A DNA stretch of 64,000 nucleotides from Natronosalvus caseinilyticus (GTDB taxonomy: Archaea; Halobacteriota; Halobacteria; Halobacteriales; Natrialbaceae). The DNA lies in contig NZ_CP071596.1 in the NCBI RefSeq assembly GCF_017357105.1, positions 2,914,001-2,978,000 of the forward strand, read 5' to 3'. The translations under genes and the position numbers were made by a program. The notes beneath the pieces are model-generated. The model had not been told where the DNA came from and did not search any database. It saw only the letters and a program-made list of their open reading frames with translations. This document shows, one piece after another, positions 47,164-56,153 of the stretch (the first letter of the stretch is position 1; each line of letters begins with the position of its first letter).

Positions 47164-47265
47164 GTCACGACCAGAACGGCGGTACATAAAAACACCCGGT
47201 AGTCACGGGTTACAGGGGCGGGCGGTACGTTAAATAGTCCAGCGAGAGAAGGGGCAGGTGGAACG

Positions 47266-48423
47266 ATGAATATCGCCGATATCGCCACCACGGAGTACAT
47301 CGAGGTCGACGTCGGGACGCGAATGGGGAAAGTCCGTTCGACGTTCGAGGACGGCAACCCCAAGGGCCTGATCGTAACCGACGACGGAGAGTACGCTGGC
47401 GTCATCAGCGAACGCGAGGTGCTCCAGTCACACGTCGAAGACGACGCCAAGGTGGCGGCGTTGATCAAGCCGAGTCGCAACGACCCGGCCCCGAAAGTCG
47501 ACCGGCACGAGGACGTCCGGGAGGTCGCCCGCATGCTCGTCGAGGGCAACACCAAGGTCGCGCCGGTGTTCGAGGGCGACAACCTCTGGGGCGTCATCAC
47601 CGAGGACGACCTCCTCACCGCCGTCCTCGAGAACCTCGACGCGATCACCGTCGGCGACATCTACACCACCGACCCGATCACGCTCGCTGAGGACGACGGC
47701 GTCGGGAAGGCGATCAACCACCTGCGCGAACACGGCATCTCCCGACTCCCCGTGGTCAACGAGAACGGCTACCTGACCGGCGTCGTGACGACCCACGACA
47801 TCGCCGACTTCGTCATCCGGGAGAACGAGCGCATGACGACCGGCGACCGCGTCGGCGACAACCAGCGGATGCTCGACGTCCCGATCTACGACATCATGAA
47901 TAGCCCCGTGGTGACCACGACGGCGGACAAGACCGCTCGAGAGGCCGTCGAAACCATGCTCGAGAACGATTACGCCGGCCTCGTCGTCACGCCGACGGAC
48001 GACGACCGACTCATCGACGGCGTGATCACCAAGACCGACGTGCTCCGGGCGCTGACGTTCACCGAGGAAGAGCACATGGACGTCCAGATCACGAACATCT
48101 CGCTCATGGACACCATCTCCCGGGAGTCCATCGTCCAGAGCATCGAGCAGGTCTCCGACAAGTACGCGGACATGCAGGTCCACCACGCCCACGTCCGATT
48201 CCACGAGCACAAGGAGAAGCTCCGCGGCACGCCCCTGATCCAGTGTCAGATTCGCCTCCGGACGAACAAATCGCAGGTCGCCGGCTCCGGCGAGGGCTAC
48301 GGCGCGGAGAACTCGTTCCGCGTCGCCCTGGACAAACTCGAGCGAAACGTCTTAGAGCTCAAGGGCGTCCGCAGCGACGAGGAGTACCGCGGCCAGTTGC
48401 TCCGGAAGTTGAACGAACTCTAG
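47266..48423 (+). CDS. Four-CBS-domain protein with a C-terminal HPF/S30AE-like domain
   Basis: A 385-residue protein. Two CBS pairs cover about residues 1-60, 68-122, 128-187 and 205-265, with loops such as VITEDDLL, VVTTHDIA and VITKTDVL that bind adenine nucleotides. The last 115 residues (about 271-385) do not look like CBS. MDVQITNISLMDTISRESIV, HHAHVRFHEH, LIQCQIRLRT and AENSFRVALDKLERNVLELK follow the strand-helix-strand-strand-strand-helix order of the ribosome hibernation factor (RaiA/HPF) fold. It could couple ATP/AMP level to ribosome shut-down. The domain call is by eye. Confidence 0.8.
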   Translation: MNIADIATTEYIEVDVGTRMGKVRSTFEDGNPKGLIVTDDGEYAGVISEREVLQSHVEDDAKVAALIKPSRNDPAPKVDRHEDVREVARMLVEGNTKVAPVFEGDNLWGVITEDDLLTAVLENLDAITVGDIYTTDPITLAEDDGVGKAINHLREHGISRLPVVNENGYLTGVVTTHDIADFVIRENERMTTGDRVGDNQRMLDVPIYDIMNSPVVTTTADKTAREAVETMLENDYAGLVVTPTDDDRLIDGVITKTDVLRALTFTEEEHMDVQITNISLMDTISRESIVQSIEQVSDKYADMQVHHAHVRFHEHKEKLRGTPLIQCQIRLRTNKSQVAGSGEGYGAENSFRVALDKLERNVLELKGVRSDEEYRGQLLRKLNEL

Positions 48424-48470
48424 GACCGGAGTACAGTAAGAGCTCGGACGGGATCTGCAGACCTTATACA

Positions 48471-48477
48471 TTTTTAT
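48471..48477 (+). promoter_or_regulatory. TATA box of the 59-residue membrane protein gene
   Basis: TTTTTAT at 48471-48477, preceded by TTATACA, about 32 bases before the ATG at 48507. It supports that the short ORF is a gene. Confidence 0.5.
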
Positions 48478-48506
48478 CACGTTAGGGCTCGTCGTCTCGG
48501 GTAGCT

Positions 48507-48686
48507 ATGCCCGCATTCAGAGATCAATCCTCCATCGTCAGCGTGCTCGGCTTGCTCGTCGCCATCGTCGCCATCGTCGGCACCCAGGTGCTCGGGTGGG
48601 AGTGGGGGTCCGGTCAGCTCGTGCCGACGATCATCGGCGTCGTCGCCACCATCGCCGTGCTCGTCGTCGTGCGGCGACTGGCATAA
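48507..48686 (+). CDS. Small 59-residue two-helix membrane protein
   Basis: ATG frame with two hydrophobic helices (about 10-28 and 40-56) separated by GWEWGSGQ, and a basic end RRLA. Codon use is haloarchaeal and it has its own promoter. It is convergent with radB, 4 bases apart. No known family recognised. Confidence 0.7.
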   Translation: MPAFRDQSSIVSVLGLLVAIVAIVGTQVLGWEWGSGQLVPTIIGVVATIAVLVVVRRLA

Positions 48687-48690
48687 GCCG

Positions 48691-49389
48691 CTACGGCCGA
48701 GCGTCGTCACTTCCCTCGAGTCCCGACCCCGTGATTCGGAACGTCACCGACTCGCCCGCCGGTTTCGAGCGGTGTTTCGTGAGCGTCGCCCGACGATTGC
48801 CGCCGCGGAACCGCTCGAGGCGGACCACCACGCCCGTCCAGTGCTCTAAGGTATTCCCACCGAGCGGGCGCGTCCGGTCGCTGTCCGGATCGGCGAACAC
48901 CTGATTCGTGACGACCACCGCGAGGTCGTGCTTGCGCGCGAGCGAGAGCAGATGGGTGATCTGGCTGGCCACCTGCCGGAGGGCGTCACCCGCCTCGCCG
49001 TCTTCGGCGCGCTCGATTCGGTAGAAGCCGGTCGCGCTGTCGAGGACGATCAGGTCGGCCTGGGTCGCGAAGTCCGCGGCGTCGCGGACGGCCTCGGCCT
49101 GTTCGTCGAAGTCGTAGGCGTCCTCGATGATGATCCGGGAGGCGACCGACTCGACGTCGTCGGTGCGAGCGGAGAGGAGTTGTTCGAACCGGTCGACCGA
49201 GACGCCCTCGGTGTCGATGAAGACGGCCGTGCCACCGGCGGCGGCCGTCTCGACGGCGGCCGACAGCGCGAGGTTCGTCTTACCCGACGCTGGCGGGCCG
49301 TACAACTGCGTGACGGCTCCGCGTTCGAACCCGCCCTCGAGCAACGCGTCGACCGGGGGACAGCCGGTCGATATCGCCTCGTCGTTCAC
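48691..49389 (-). CDS. radB: DNA repair and recombination protein RadB
   Basis: A 232-residue RecA-fold ATPase without the N-terminal helix-hairpin-helix domain of RadA. Walker A is GPPASGKTN and Walker B LIVLDSAT. RadB is an archaeal RadA paralog that helps RadA in recombination. GTG 49389 is chosen as start (VNDEAISTGCPPVDALLEGG), since that matches the family N-terminus; upstream codons in the frame run into the divergent promoter. It is divergent from a predicted RNase H-fold nuclease. Confidence 0.93.
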   Translation of the reverse strand: MNDEAISTGCPPVDALLEGGFERGAVTQLYGPPASGKTNLALSAAVETAAAGGTAVFIDTEGVSVDRFEQLLSARTDDVESVASRIIIEDAYDFDEQAEAVRDAADFATQADLIVLDSATGFYRIERAEDGEAGDALRQVASQITHLLSLARKHDLAVVVTNQVFADPDSDRTRPLGGNTLEHWTGVVVRLERFRGGNRRATLTKHRSKPAGESVTFRITGSGLEGSDDARP

Positions 49390-49454
49390 GCGCTCAGTTG
49401 GGAGGTAGCGGGCAAAAACCCCCCGGAACCGATCGCTCGTCCGGAGACGGAGCA

Positions 49455-49462
49455 ATTTATTC
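49455..49462 (+). promoter_or_regulatory. TATA box of the RuvC-like gene
   Basis: ATTTATTC, 26 bases before the ATG at 49484, within the 94-base gap to radB. It shows that a GTG at 49478 is not needed. Confidence 0.55.
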
Positions 49463-49483
49463 GGTGGCAGTCGAAGCGTGGGT

Positions 49484-50296
49484 ATGATCGTCGTCGCCAC
49501 CGCGGACTTCGAAGTGTACCACGAAGTCGTCGCCGACCTTCGCGATCGAGGCGCGACCTTCACGACGATCGAACCCGACGACCCGCTCCCGTCGAAAACC
49601 GTCGTCGTCCTCACCGGTGCGGAGCACGCCGAATCGTTCGCGGACGCCGACGCGCCGACTATCGTCGTGGACCCCGACGACAGCCGACAGGCGGTCGATC
49701 AGGCGCTCGCGACCATCCGCGGCGAGCACGGTCGAACCGTCGTCGGCGTCGATCCCGGACGCCAGCCCGGCATCGCCGTGCTCGCGGGGGAGACCGTCGT
49801 CGCCGCGTTCCAGGTGCCACTGGGCGACGCCGTCGACGTCGTCCTCGAGGAGGTCCGTGGCGACGACGCCGTCGACCCGGTCGTCCGCATCGGCGATGGG
49901 TCGCGCCTCGAGGGCGCCAAACTGATCAACGAACTCGAGGACGTCCGCGTCGAGATGGTCGACGAGACGGGGACGACGCCGTACCTCGGCACCGGTGCCA
50001 GAGGGATGGGTGACGTCCTCGCAGCGGTGAACATCGCCCGACTCGAGGGCGAGGCGATCGACACCCGCGAGATCGAACCGACGCCAGGAGAGCTCCAGGT
50101 GATCAAGGACCGCTCGCGCGAGCGAAGCGAGGCGAATCGGGCGATCGACGAGACCCTGGCCAGGCGAGTCGCGAGCGGCGAGTTGACGGTCGAGGAGGCG
50201 CTCGCGGTGCATCGAAACGATGTCGACGGTGAGGATAGCGGCGACGGGGGAGACAGCGCCGACGAAGAAGACGGCAGCGACGACGACGCGAACTGA
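49484..50296 (+). CDS. Predicted RNase H-fold (RuvC/YqgF-like) nuclease
   Basis: A 270-residue protein. After a small N-terminal alpha/beta domain (about 1-80), TVVGVDPGRQPGIAVL begins an RNase H-like fold with Asp90. Glu161 in MVDETGTT and Asp177 in GMGDVLAAVNIA fall where RuvC and YqgF have their other metal-binding acids, and DVLAAVNIA resembles the RuvC C-terminal helix. The tail (about 190-270) is charged and ends in an Asp/Gly/Ser-rich stretch. Next to radB, a role on recombination or replication intermediates is plausible. No biochemical data on this family are known to me. Confidence 0.75.
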   Translation: MIVVATADFEVYHEVVADLRDRGATFTTIEPDDPLPSKTVVVLTGAEHAESFADADAPTIVVDPDDSRQAVDQALATIRGEHGRTVVGVDPGRQPGIAVLAGETVVAAFQVPLGDAVDVVLEEVRGDDAVDPVVRIGDGSRLEGAKLINELEDVRVEMVDETGTTPYLGTGARGMGDVLAAVNIARLEGEAIDTREIEPTPGELQVIKDRSRERSEANRAIDETLARRVASGELTVEEALAVHRNDVDGEDSGDGGDSADEEDGSDDDAN

Positions 50297-50410
50297 TGTC
50301 GAGGTTGTGACTCGAGGCTACGTATAGAGACGAGATAACCAATACTGCAAAATATGTAGTATAATACTATAATAAATATATCAAATTCTATAATATGTGT
50401 AGTTTTGGCA
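50297..50410. terminator. AT-rich bidirectional terminator region
   Basis: Convergent gap between the RuvC-like gene and larC. 50341-50400 is almost pure A/T with runs such as TATAATACTATAATAAATATA, far from genome composition, and T-rich tracts on both strands suit archaeal termination. Confidence 0.5.
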
Positions 50411-51889
50411 TCAGGACGAACGCTCCGCCCAGAACGCCTGCTCGGCTCGAGCCACGATCGACTGAATCGGCTCGCCTGTCTCGGCGGCGACGGCCACGGC
50501 GTCGTCGTACTCCGCGCTCGCGTCGTAGACCTCGCCGGCTTCGTCGCTCGCCACCTTGACCGTCACCTCGTAGGCGTCGCCGCCGACATCAAGCGTCACC
50601 GTCTCGAACGCGCGCTGGGCGATCCAGCGATGAGTGACGCCGGCCTCGCGGATACCGAGGGTTCCCGTCTCCTCGGCGAGTTGCCGGGCGACGCGTTCCC
50701 GGTCGGCGGGTCTGCAGATCACCTTGACCAGGTGGCCCGGCCGGGACTTCTTCATCGTGACCGGGACGATGGAAACGTCTCGAGCGCCCGCATCCGAGAG
50801 CGTCTCCTGGAGGCCGCCGAGCACTTCGGGGGTCGCGTCGTCGAGGTTCGTCTCGAGAACGGCGATGTCCTCGCGCTGGAGGCCCCCTCGAGTCGTCCCG
50901 ACCAGCGCGCGGAGCACGTTCGGGTGGGGATCGAGGTCGTAGCCACCGGCGCCGTAGCCCGTGTTTTCGACGGTCATCGTCGGGAGGTCCTGGATTCCCT
51001 CGGCGACGTGAGCCAGGATAGCGGCTCCCGTCGGCGTCAGGAGTTCCGCCTCGACCGGGCCGCCGGAGAGTTCCCAGTCGGCCCGCTCCGCGACCTCGAG
51101 GACGGCCGGGGCGGGGATCGGGTACTCGCCGTGGCTCATCGAGACGGTGCCCCCGCCAGTCGAGATGGGCGTCGTCACGACGCGGTCGGCCTCGAGGTCG
51201 TGTAACAGCAAGACGGCGCCGACGATGTCTGCGATCGCGTCGTCGGCACCCACCTCGTGGAAGTGAATCGACTCGAGGTCGGTGCCGTGGACGGCGGCCT
51301 CCGCTTCGCCGAGTCGTTCGAAGATGGCGAGCGCGTGAGCTTCGACTGCCTCCTCGAGGTCCATGTTTCGGACGATGTCACAGACCTCGAGGTAGCTCCG
51401 GTGGGGGCCGTGGCCTTCGGCGTGGACGTGACCGTCGTCTCCGTGGTTGTGGTCGTGGTCGTCGTCTCCGTGGTCGTGGCTGTGATTGTGGCCGTTACCG
51501 TGGCTGTGATTGTGATCGTGACCATGGCCATTATCGGCGGCGTGGCCGTGTTCGTCTTCGTGTCCGTGGTGATGGTGACCACCCGTAACCTCACTTTCCG
51601 AACCTTGCTCGTGCACACCGTCGTCCTTATGCTCGTCCCCGCGCTCTCTATCGTCGTGACGGGCCACCTCAAGGTAGGCGTCCTGGCTGCTGGAGGTGGG
51701 GATCACGACGTCGACCGTCGTCGCGTGGATCCCACACTTCGAGGTGTGCCCGATACGATACTCGACGCCGAGCGCGTCTTCGACGGGCTCGAGGGCCGTC
51801 CGGTCGGCACCCGCAGCGAGCAGGGCGCCGAGTACCATGTCGCCGCTGGCGCCCATCCGGCCGTCGAATGCGAGCAGTCTCCTGGTCAT
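50411..51889 (-). CDS. larC: LarC: pyridinium-3,5-bisthiocarboxylic acid mononucleotide nickel insertion protein
   Basis: A 492-residue LarC protein, which inserts nickel into the nickel-pincer cofactor of lactate racemase and relatives. The start is AFDGRMGASGDMVLGALLAAGAD. A long His/Asp/Glu/Gly-rich segment (about 110-190, e.g. HHHHGHEDEHG) probably stores nickel. FHEVGADDAIADIVG and GGGTVSMSHGEYPIPAP are core LarC motifs. No larB, larE or racemase is in view. ATG 51889 is used; earlier codons lack family similarity. Confidence 0.92.
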   Translation of the reverse strand: MTRRLLAFDGRMGASGDMVLGALLAAGADRTALEPVEDALGVEYRIGHTSKCGIHATTVDVVIPTSSSQDAYLEVARHDDRERGDEHKDDGVHEQGSESEVTGGHHHHGHEDEHGHAADNGHGHDHNHSHGNGHNHSHDHGDDDHDHNHGDDGHVHAEGHGPHRSYLEVCDIVRNMDLEEAVEAHALAIFERLGEAEAAVHGTDLESIHFHEVGADDAIADIVGAVLLLHDLEADRVVTTPISTGGGTVSMSHGEYPIPAPAVLEVAERADWELSGGPVEAELLTPTGAAILAHVAEGIQDLPTMTVENTGYGAGGYDLDPHPNVLRALVGTTRGGLQREDIAVLETNLDDATPEVLGGLQETLSDAGARDVSIVPVTMKKSRPGHLVKVICRPADRERVARQLAEETGTLGIREAGVTHRWIAQRAFETVTLDVGGDAYEVTVKVASDEAGEVYDASAEYDDAVAVAAETGEPIQSIVARAEQAFWAERSS

Positions 51890-52119
51890 AGCTAGGACGG
51901 CGGGCAGCGTGACCAAAAACCCACGCACTCCCGCGCAGGGAAAGGCCGTCGTTCCGTCTCGGAAAACGACCGAGGCCGGTACATCTATGTAGCTCCCTGA
52001 CTCAGTCACATATGACAGGCGCTAGCACAGGTGCGTTCGCGGATCGATGCGTCTGCTGTGAGCAAAACACCTATCCGACATCGAGTCGGAGTCAGGAACA
52101 TCCCCGTCTACCCCAAACC

Positions 52120-54351
52120 ATGAACGAAGTGCAACTGGAGGTCGCGAAAGCGTACCCGAACGACTCGGGCCGCGGCATCGCCCGTCTCGACCCGGACACC
52201 TTGCTTCACCTGAAGCTGAGTCCGGGCGACATCATCGAGATCGAAGGGTCGGAGACGACCGCTGCGAAGGTCTGGCGTGCGGACCGGCAGGACTGGAACA
52301 CGGACACCGTCCGGATCGACGGCTTCACGCGCCAGAACGCCGACGTCGGCATCGGCGAGCGCGTCACGATCCGGAAGGCCGAGGCCACGAAGGCGAACAC
52401 GCTGGTGCTCGCTCCCCCGGAAGAGGCCTCCGTCCAGTTCGGCTCCGACGCCGCCGGCATGGTGAAACGCCAGATCCTCAAACGGCCGGTCGTCGGCCAC
52501 GACATCGTCCCCGTGATGAGCTCGACGAACCACCCGTTCATGCGCTCGCCGGGCCAGGCGATTCCGCTGATCGCCGTCGAAACCGATCCCGAAGGCGTCG
52601 TCCTCATCACCGAGGACACCGACGTCGAACTCCGCGAGGAGCCCATTTCCGGCTTCGAGAAGACCGGCGGCGGGATCACCTACGAGGACATCGGTGGCCT
52701 CCAGAACGAGATCCAGCGCGTCCGCGAGATGGTCGAGCTGCCGATGAAACACCCCCAGATCTTCAAGAAACTGGGGATCGAGCCCCCGCAAGGGGTGCTC
52801 CTGCACGGCCCGCCGGGGACCGGGAAGACGCTGCTCGCGAAGGCCGTCGCCAACGAGACCTCCGCCAGTTTCTTCTCCATCGCCGGCCCCGAGATCATCT
52901 CGAAGTACTACGGCGAGTCCGAACAGCAGTTACGGGAGATTTTCGAGGACGCCAGCGAGGAGTCACCCGCGATCATCTTCATCGACGAACTCGACTCGAT
53001 CGCGCCCAAGCGCGAAGACGTCACCGGCGAGGTCGAACGCCGCGTCGTCGCCCAGTTACTGACCATGATGGACGGCCTCGAGGCTCGCGGCCAGGTGATT
53101 GTCATCGCCGCGACCAACCGCGTCGACAGCGTCGACCCCGCGCTCCGACGACCGGGCCGGTTCGACCGCGAGATCGAGATCGGCGTCCCGGACGAGGTGG
53201 GCCGCGAGGAGATCCTCCAGATCCACACCCGGGGTATGCCACTCTCCGACGACGTTAACCTCTCGCACCTGGCCGACGAGACCCACGGCTTCGTCGGCGC
53301 GGACATCGAGTCGCTCACGAAAGAGTCAGCGATGAAGGCCCTGCGGCGCTACCTCCCCGAGATCGATCTCGACGAAGAGGACATCCCGCCGAGTTTGATC
53401 GACCGAATGATCGTCAAGCGCGAGGACTTCCGCGGCGCCCTCGCCGAGGTTGAACCGTCGGCGATGCGGGAAGTCCTCGTCGAATTGCCGAAGGTTAGCT
53501 GGGACGACGTCGGCGGTCTCGACGAGGCGAAAGAACAGGTCAAGGAGTCCGTCGAGTGGCCCCTGCGCGAGCCACAGAAATTCGAGCGGATGGGCATCGA
53601 TCCACCCGCGGGCGTCCTGCTCTACGGGCCGCCAGGCACCGGAAAGACGCTCATGGCGAAGGCCGTCGCCAACGAGACCAACGCCAACTTCATATCCGTA
53701 CGCGGCCCGCAACTGCTCAGCAAGTGGGTCGGCGAGTCCGAGAAGGCCATCCGTCAGACCTTCCGGAAGGCCCGGCAGGTCTCCCCGACGGTGATCTTCT
53801 TCGACGAACTCGACTCGCTCGCCCCCGGCCGCGGTGGCGAGGTCGGGTCGAACGTCTCCGAACGGGTCGTCAACCAGCTCCTGACCGAACTCGACGGACT
53901 CGAGGAGATGGAGGACGTGATGGTGATCGGCGCGACGAACCGGCCGGACATGATCGACCCCGCCCTCCTCCGGTCGGGTCGCTTCGACCGGCTGGTCATG
54001 CTCGGCGAACCAAACACCGAGGGTCGCGAACGGATCCTCGAGATCCACACCGACGACACCCCCCTGGCTGCGGACGTCAGCCTGCGCGAAATCGCCGAGA
54101 TCACGGAGGGGTACGTCGGCAGTGACCTCGAGTCGATCGGTCGAGAGGCCGCGATCGAAGCCCTTCGTGAGGACGACGACGCCGACCTCGTCGAGATGCG
54201 TCACTTCCGGAAAGCGATGGAAAACGTGCGCCCGACAATCAACGAGGACATCCTCGAGTACTACGACCAGATCGAACAGCAGTTCAAGGGTGGTGGAAAC
54301 CGAGTCGAACCCGGCACGGGTCGCCGGGGCAGTCGTATCGGGTTCCAGTAA
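52120..54351 (+). CDS. cdc48: Cdc48/VAT-type AAA+ ATPase
   Basis: A 743-residue p97-type ATPase. Order: N-domain (about 1-185, with [17 protein letters not shown]), D1 with GPPGTGKT near residue 230, [12 protein letters not shown], and D2 with a second GPPGTGKT near 505, [14 protein letters not shown] and arginine fingers. The C-terminal tail is short and lacks the HbYX-type end. It unfolds proteins for the proteasome and remodels complexes; psmA is nearby. ATG 52120 is chosen; the upstream 36 codons are not family-like. Confidence 0.95.
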   Translation: MNEVQLEVAKAYPNDSGRGIARLDPDTLLHLKLSPGDIIEIEGSETTAAKVWRADRQDWNTDTVRIDGFTRQNADVGIGERVTIRKAEATKANTLVLAPPEEASVQFGSDAAGMVKRQILKRPVVGHDIVPVMSSTNHPFMRSPGQAIPLIAVETDPEGVVLITEDTDVELREEPISGFEKTGGGITYEDIGGLQNEIQRVREMVELPMKHPQIFKKLGIEPPQGVLLHGPPGTGKTLLAKAVANETSASFFSIAGPEIISKYYGESEQQLREIFEDASEESPAIIFIDELDSIAPKREDVTGEVERRVVAQLLTMMDGLEARGQVIVIAATNRVDSVDPALRRPGRFDREIEIGVPDEVGREEILQIHTRGMPLSDDVNLSHLADETHGFVGADIESLTKESAMKALRRYLPEIDLDEEDIPPSLIDRMIVKREDFRGALAEVEPSAMREVLVELPKVSWDDVGGLDEAKEQVKESVEWPLREPQKFERMGIDPPAGVLLYGPPGTGKTLMAKAVANETNANFISVRGPQLLSKWVGESEKAIRQTFRKARQVSPTVIFFDELDSLAPGRGGEVGSNVSERVVNQLLTELDGLEEMEDVMVIGATNRPDMIDPALLRSGRFDRLVMLGEPNTEGRERILEIHTDDTPLAADVSLREIAEITEGYVGSDLESIGREAAIEALREDDDADLVEMRHFRKAMENVRPTINEDILEYYDQIEQQFKGGGNRVEPGTGRRGSRIGFQ

Positions 54352-54415
54352 ACGGACGACCGTACGACCGGCGTAATTCGGGTTCCCGCCGATCGTAATC
54401 AGTTCTTTCTCGAGG

Positions 54416-54430
54416 GAGTCGAATCGACTC
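54416..54430. other. Perfect 15-bp inverted repeat after cdc48
   Basis: GAGTCGA-A-TCGACTC, 65 bases past the cdc48 stop and about 105 bases before the next ATG. It may be a hairpin in the 3' end or a protein site. Confidence 0.4.
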
Positions 54431-54535
54431 AACCCAGTAATCACGGCTTACACCAGTGAACTGAATCGATTCCACTGAAACGCAGTATCCGATATTTACG
54501 CGTCCACGGCGTAGGTATCGGCGATCAGGTAACCA

Positions 54536-54829
54536 ATGCCAGGGCCTCGAGCGACACAGAACAGTCGCCTCGCAACCGACCAGGAAGCGCCCGTAGAAGC
54601 CGGTTCCACGTCCGAGCGAGAAAGCGAGCGGAGGCGGAGATCCACGACCGAGAGTTTCGTCGAACGCCTCCGCGTCGCGAGTTTCTGGACGGCAATCGTA
54701 CTGCCGATCGCGTACCTGCCGATACTGGCCATCGGTTCAGACGGGACACGAACGGGCCTGTTCGTTGCCCTCCTCGCCGTCCACCTGGTGGCGCTCTACG
54801 CCGGCCACGCACACGAACTCGAGCGATAG
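54536..54829 (+). CDS. Small two-helix membrane protein, unknown function
   Basis: A 97-residue protein. A polar, Arg/Glu-rich N-terminal 42 residues (RESERRRRSTTESF) precede two hydrophobic helices, ASFWTAIVLPIAYLPILAI and GLFVALLAVHLVALYAGHA. A TATA-like GATATTTACG lies about 40 bases upstream. No family recognised. Confidence 0.65.
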   Translation: MPGPRATQNSRLATDQEAPVEAGSTSERESERRRRSTTESFVERLRVASFWTAIVLPIAYLPILAIGSDGTRTGLFVALLAVHLVALYAGHAHELER

Positions 54830-54948
54830 TTCGCGGTGCCAATCCGCAATGTGGTCGTCGTCCATCCCCCGCTACAGTCACCCATCCGGTTCCCGGGAAT
54901 GTCCACCTACCACAAAAGTCATGGTAGCCGACTCGAATTCTCTCTAAC

Positions 54949-55254
54949 ATGGTCAATATCGATCCAACGGCCCTCGGACTCGAGTTCGGTGGTGGTGCAG
55001 CCATCGGCGCTCTCATGGGCTTCGCTGCAAAGAAAATCGCGAAACTCATCGCCGTCATCATCGGCGTCCAACTGGTCATCTTCCGGTACCTCGAGTCACA
55101 GGGGATCCTCATCGTCGACTGGAGCGCGCTCTCGAACGGACTGATCAAAACCTCAGAACACGCGGACCCGAGCTACCTCGAGTCGCTCATCTCGACGATG
55201 TCCGTCGGGGCTGGCTTCACGGCTGGCTTCCTGATCGGCTTCCGTCGCGGATAA
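54949..55254 (+). CDS. FUN14 domain membrane protein
   Basis: A 101-residue FUN14-family protein with glycine-rich membrane hairpins: GGGAAIGALMGFAAKKIAKL, a second helix and GAGFTAGFLIGFRRG. In eukaryotes FUN14 (FUNDC1) is mitochondrial; the archaeal role is unknown. Confidence 0.85.
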   Translation: MVNIDPTALGLEFGGGAAIGALMGFAAKKIAKLIAVIIGVQLVIFRYLESQGILIVDWSALSNGLIKTSEHADPSYLESLISTMSVGAGFTAGFLIGFRRG

Positions 55255-55287
55255 CTGTTCTTCCCCACTTCGCACGTCGAATTGTCG

Positions 55288-56013
55288 CTACCGCGTACTC
55301 AACTCTCCCTTGTCGCTGACGATCTGCGTTTCGGCTTCGCCGCTCGTGTTCTCGTTGACGACGTCGTAGAAGTCGTTCTGCAACCCCGCTGGGAACGTGA
55401 TGACGCCGATCCAGGAGCCGTCGGGTTGCCACTCCTCGCGCTCGAGGTCGCCGTACTGACGAATCTTCGCCTGGGCACTCCCGGCGTACTCCGGGGGGAT
55501 CTGGACGGCGATGGTGATCTCCTCGAACCGGATCGGGATGACGGGACGGAGGGCGTCGAGGGCGTCGTCGACCTGCTCGCTTGCCGGCTCCATCGGATCG
55601 ACCGTGAATCCGGCCTCCTCGAGGGCGTTCTCGATCCGCTCGGGGGGATGGGGCGCGTCGTCCATCTGCGGGTTGATGGCGTTTCGCGCGATAGTCGTGA
55701 TCAGTTCCCTTCGCTTCTGTTCTTGCATCTCGCGGCGCTGGTCGGCCGTGATCTGGATCTCTCCACGTTCGATGACTTCGGGGATAATCTCGAGGGGATC
55801 CGTGGTGTCGAACACGTCCTCGAGGTCGTTCTCGGCCGGCCGGTCGCCCGTCGAGGCGTTGTCGAAGACGTCCTCCGCGGCGATGACGTCCTCGAGGTCG
55901 CCGTCGAACTCGCCGCGTTTGATCGCCAGTGCCGCGTCCGGGTCGACAAGCACTTCGAAGCGCGCGCCGTGTGACTCGAGTCGCGCGGTGACTGCCTCGT
56001 CGAGCGATATCAT
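55288..56013 (-). CDS. Ribosome maturation protein SBDS (Sdo1)
   Basis: A 241-residue SBDS protein. The FYSH domain (about 1-90) includes FEVLVDPDAALAIKRGE, with LEIIPEVIERGEIQIT as the typical linker. The helical middle and the C-terminal ferredoxin-like domain (about 165-240) follow. SBDS helps release the anti-association factor aIF6 from 50S. ATG 56013 fits the family N-terminus. It is 140 bases downstream of psmA on the same strand, a conserved neighbourhood. Confidence 0.93.
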   Translation of the reverse strand: MISLDEAVTARLESHGARFEVLVDPDAALAIKRGEFDGDLEDVIAAEDVFDNASTGDRPAENDLEDVFDTTDPLEIIPEVIERGEIQITADQRREMQEQKRRELITTIARNAINPQMDDAPHPPERIENALEEAGFTVDPMEPASEQVDDALDALRPVIPIRFEEITIAVQIPPEYAGSAQAKIRQYGDLEREEWQPDGSWIGVITFPAGLQNDFYDVVNENTSGEAETQIVSDKGELSTR

Positions 56014-56084
56014 ACCCGAAGATATCCGCGGGCGGTTACAAGAGTGTTTCCCGTCGGGCGGTGACGGTGGGTTCGTCGGCGGTG

Positions 56085-56149
56085 GTTGCAGTCGAGGTTG
56101 CGGTTGTGGTCGCGGCCGCAGTTGCAATCGAGGTTGCGGTCGCGATGCG
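56085..56149. repeat. Imperfect direct repeat, 36-bp spacing, between sbds and psmA
   Basis: GTTGCAGTCGAGGTTGCGGT (56085-) is repeated at 56121- as GTTGCAATCGAGGTTGCGGT, with partial similarity continuing to about 56149. It sits in the short gap that should hold the SBDS promoter. Confidence 0.75.
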
Positions 56150-56153
56150 AAGG

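Noticed and set aside
47164-47187. Upstream ATG for the lycopene cyclase-domain gene
   Set aside because: It lies inside the TATA box, so it cannot be in a transcript from that promoter.
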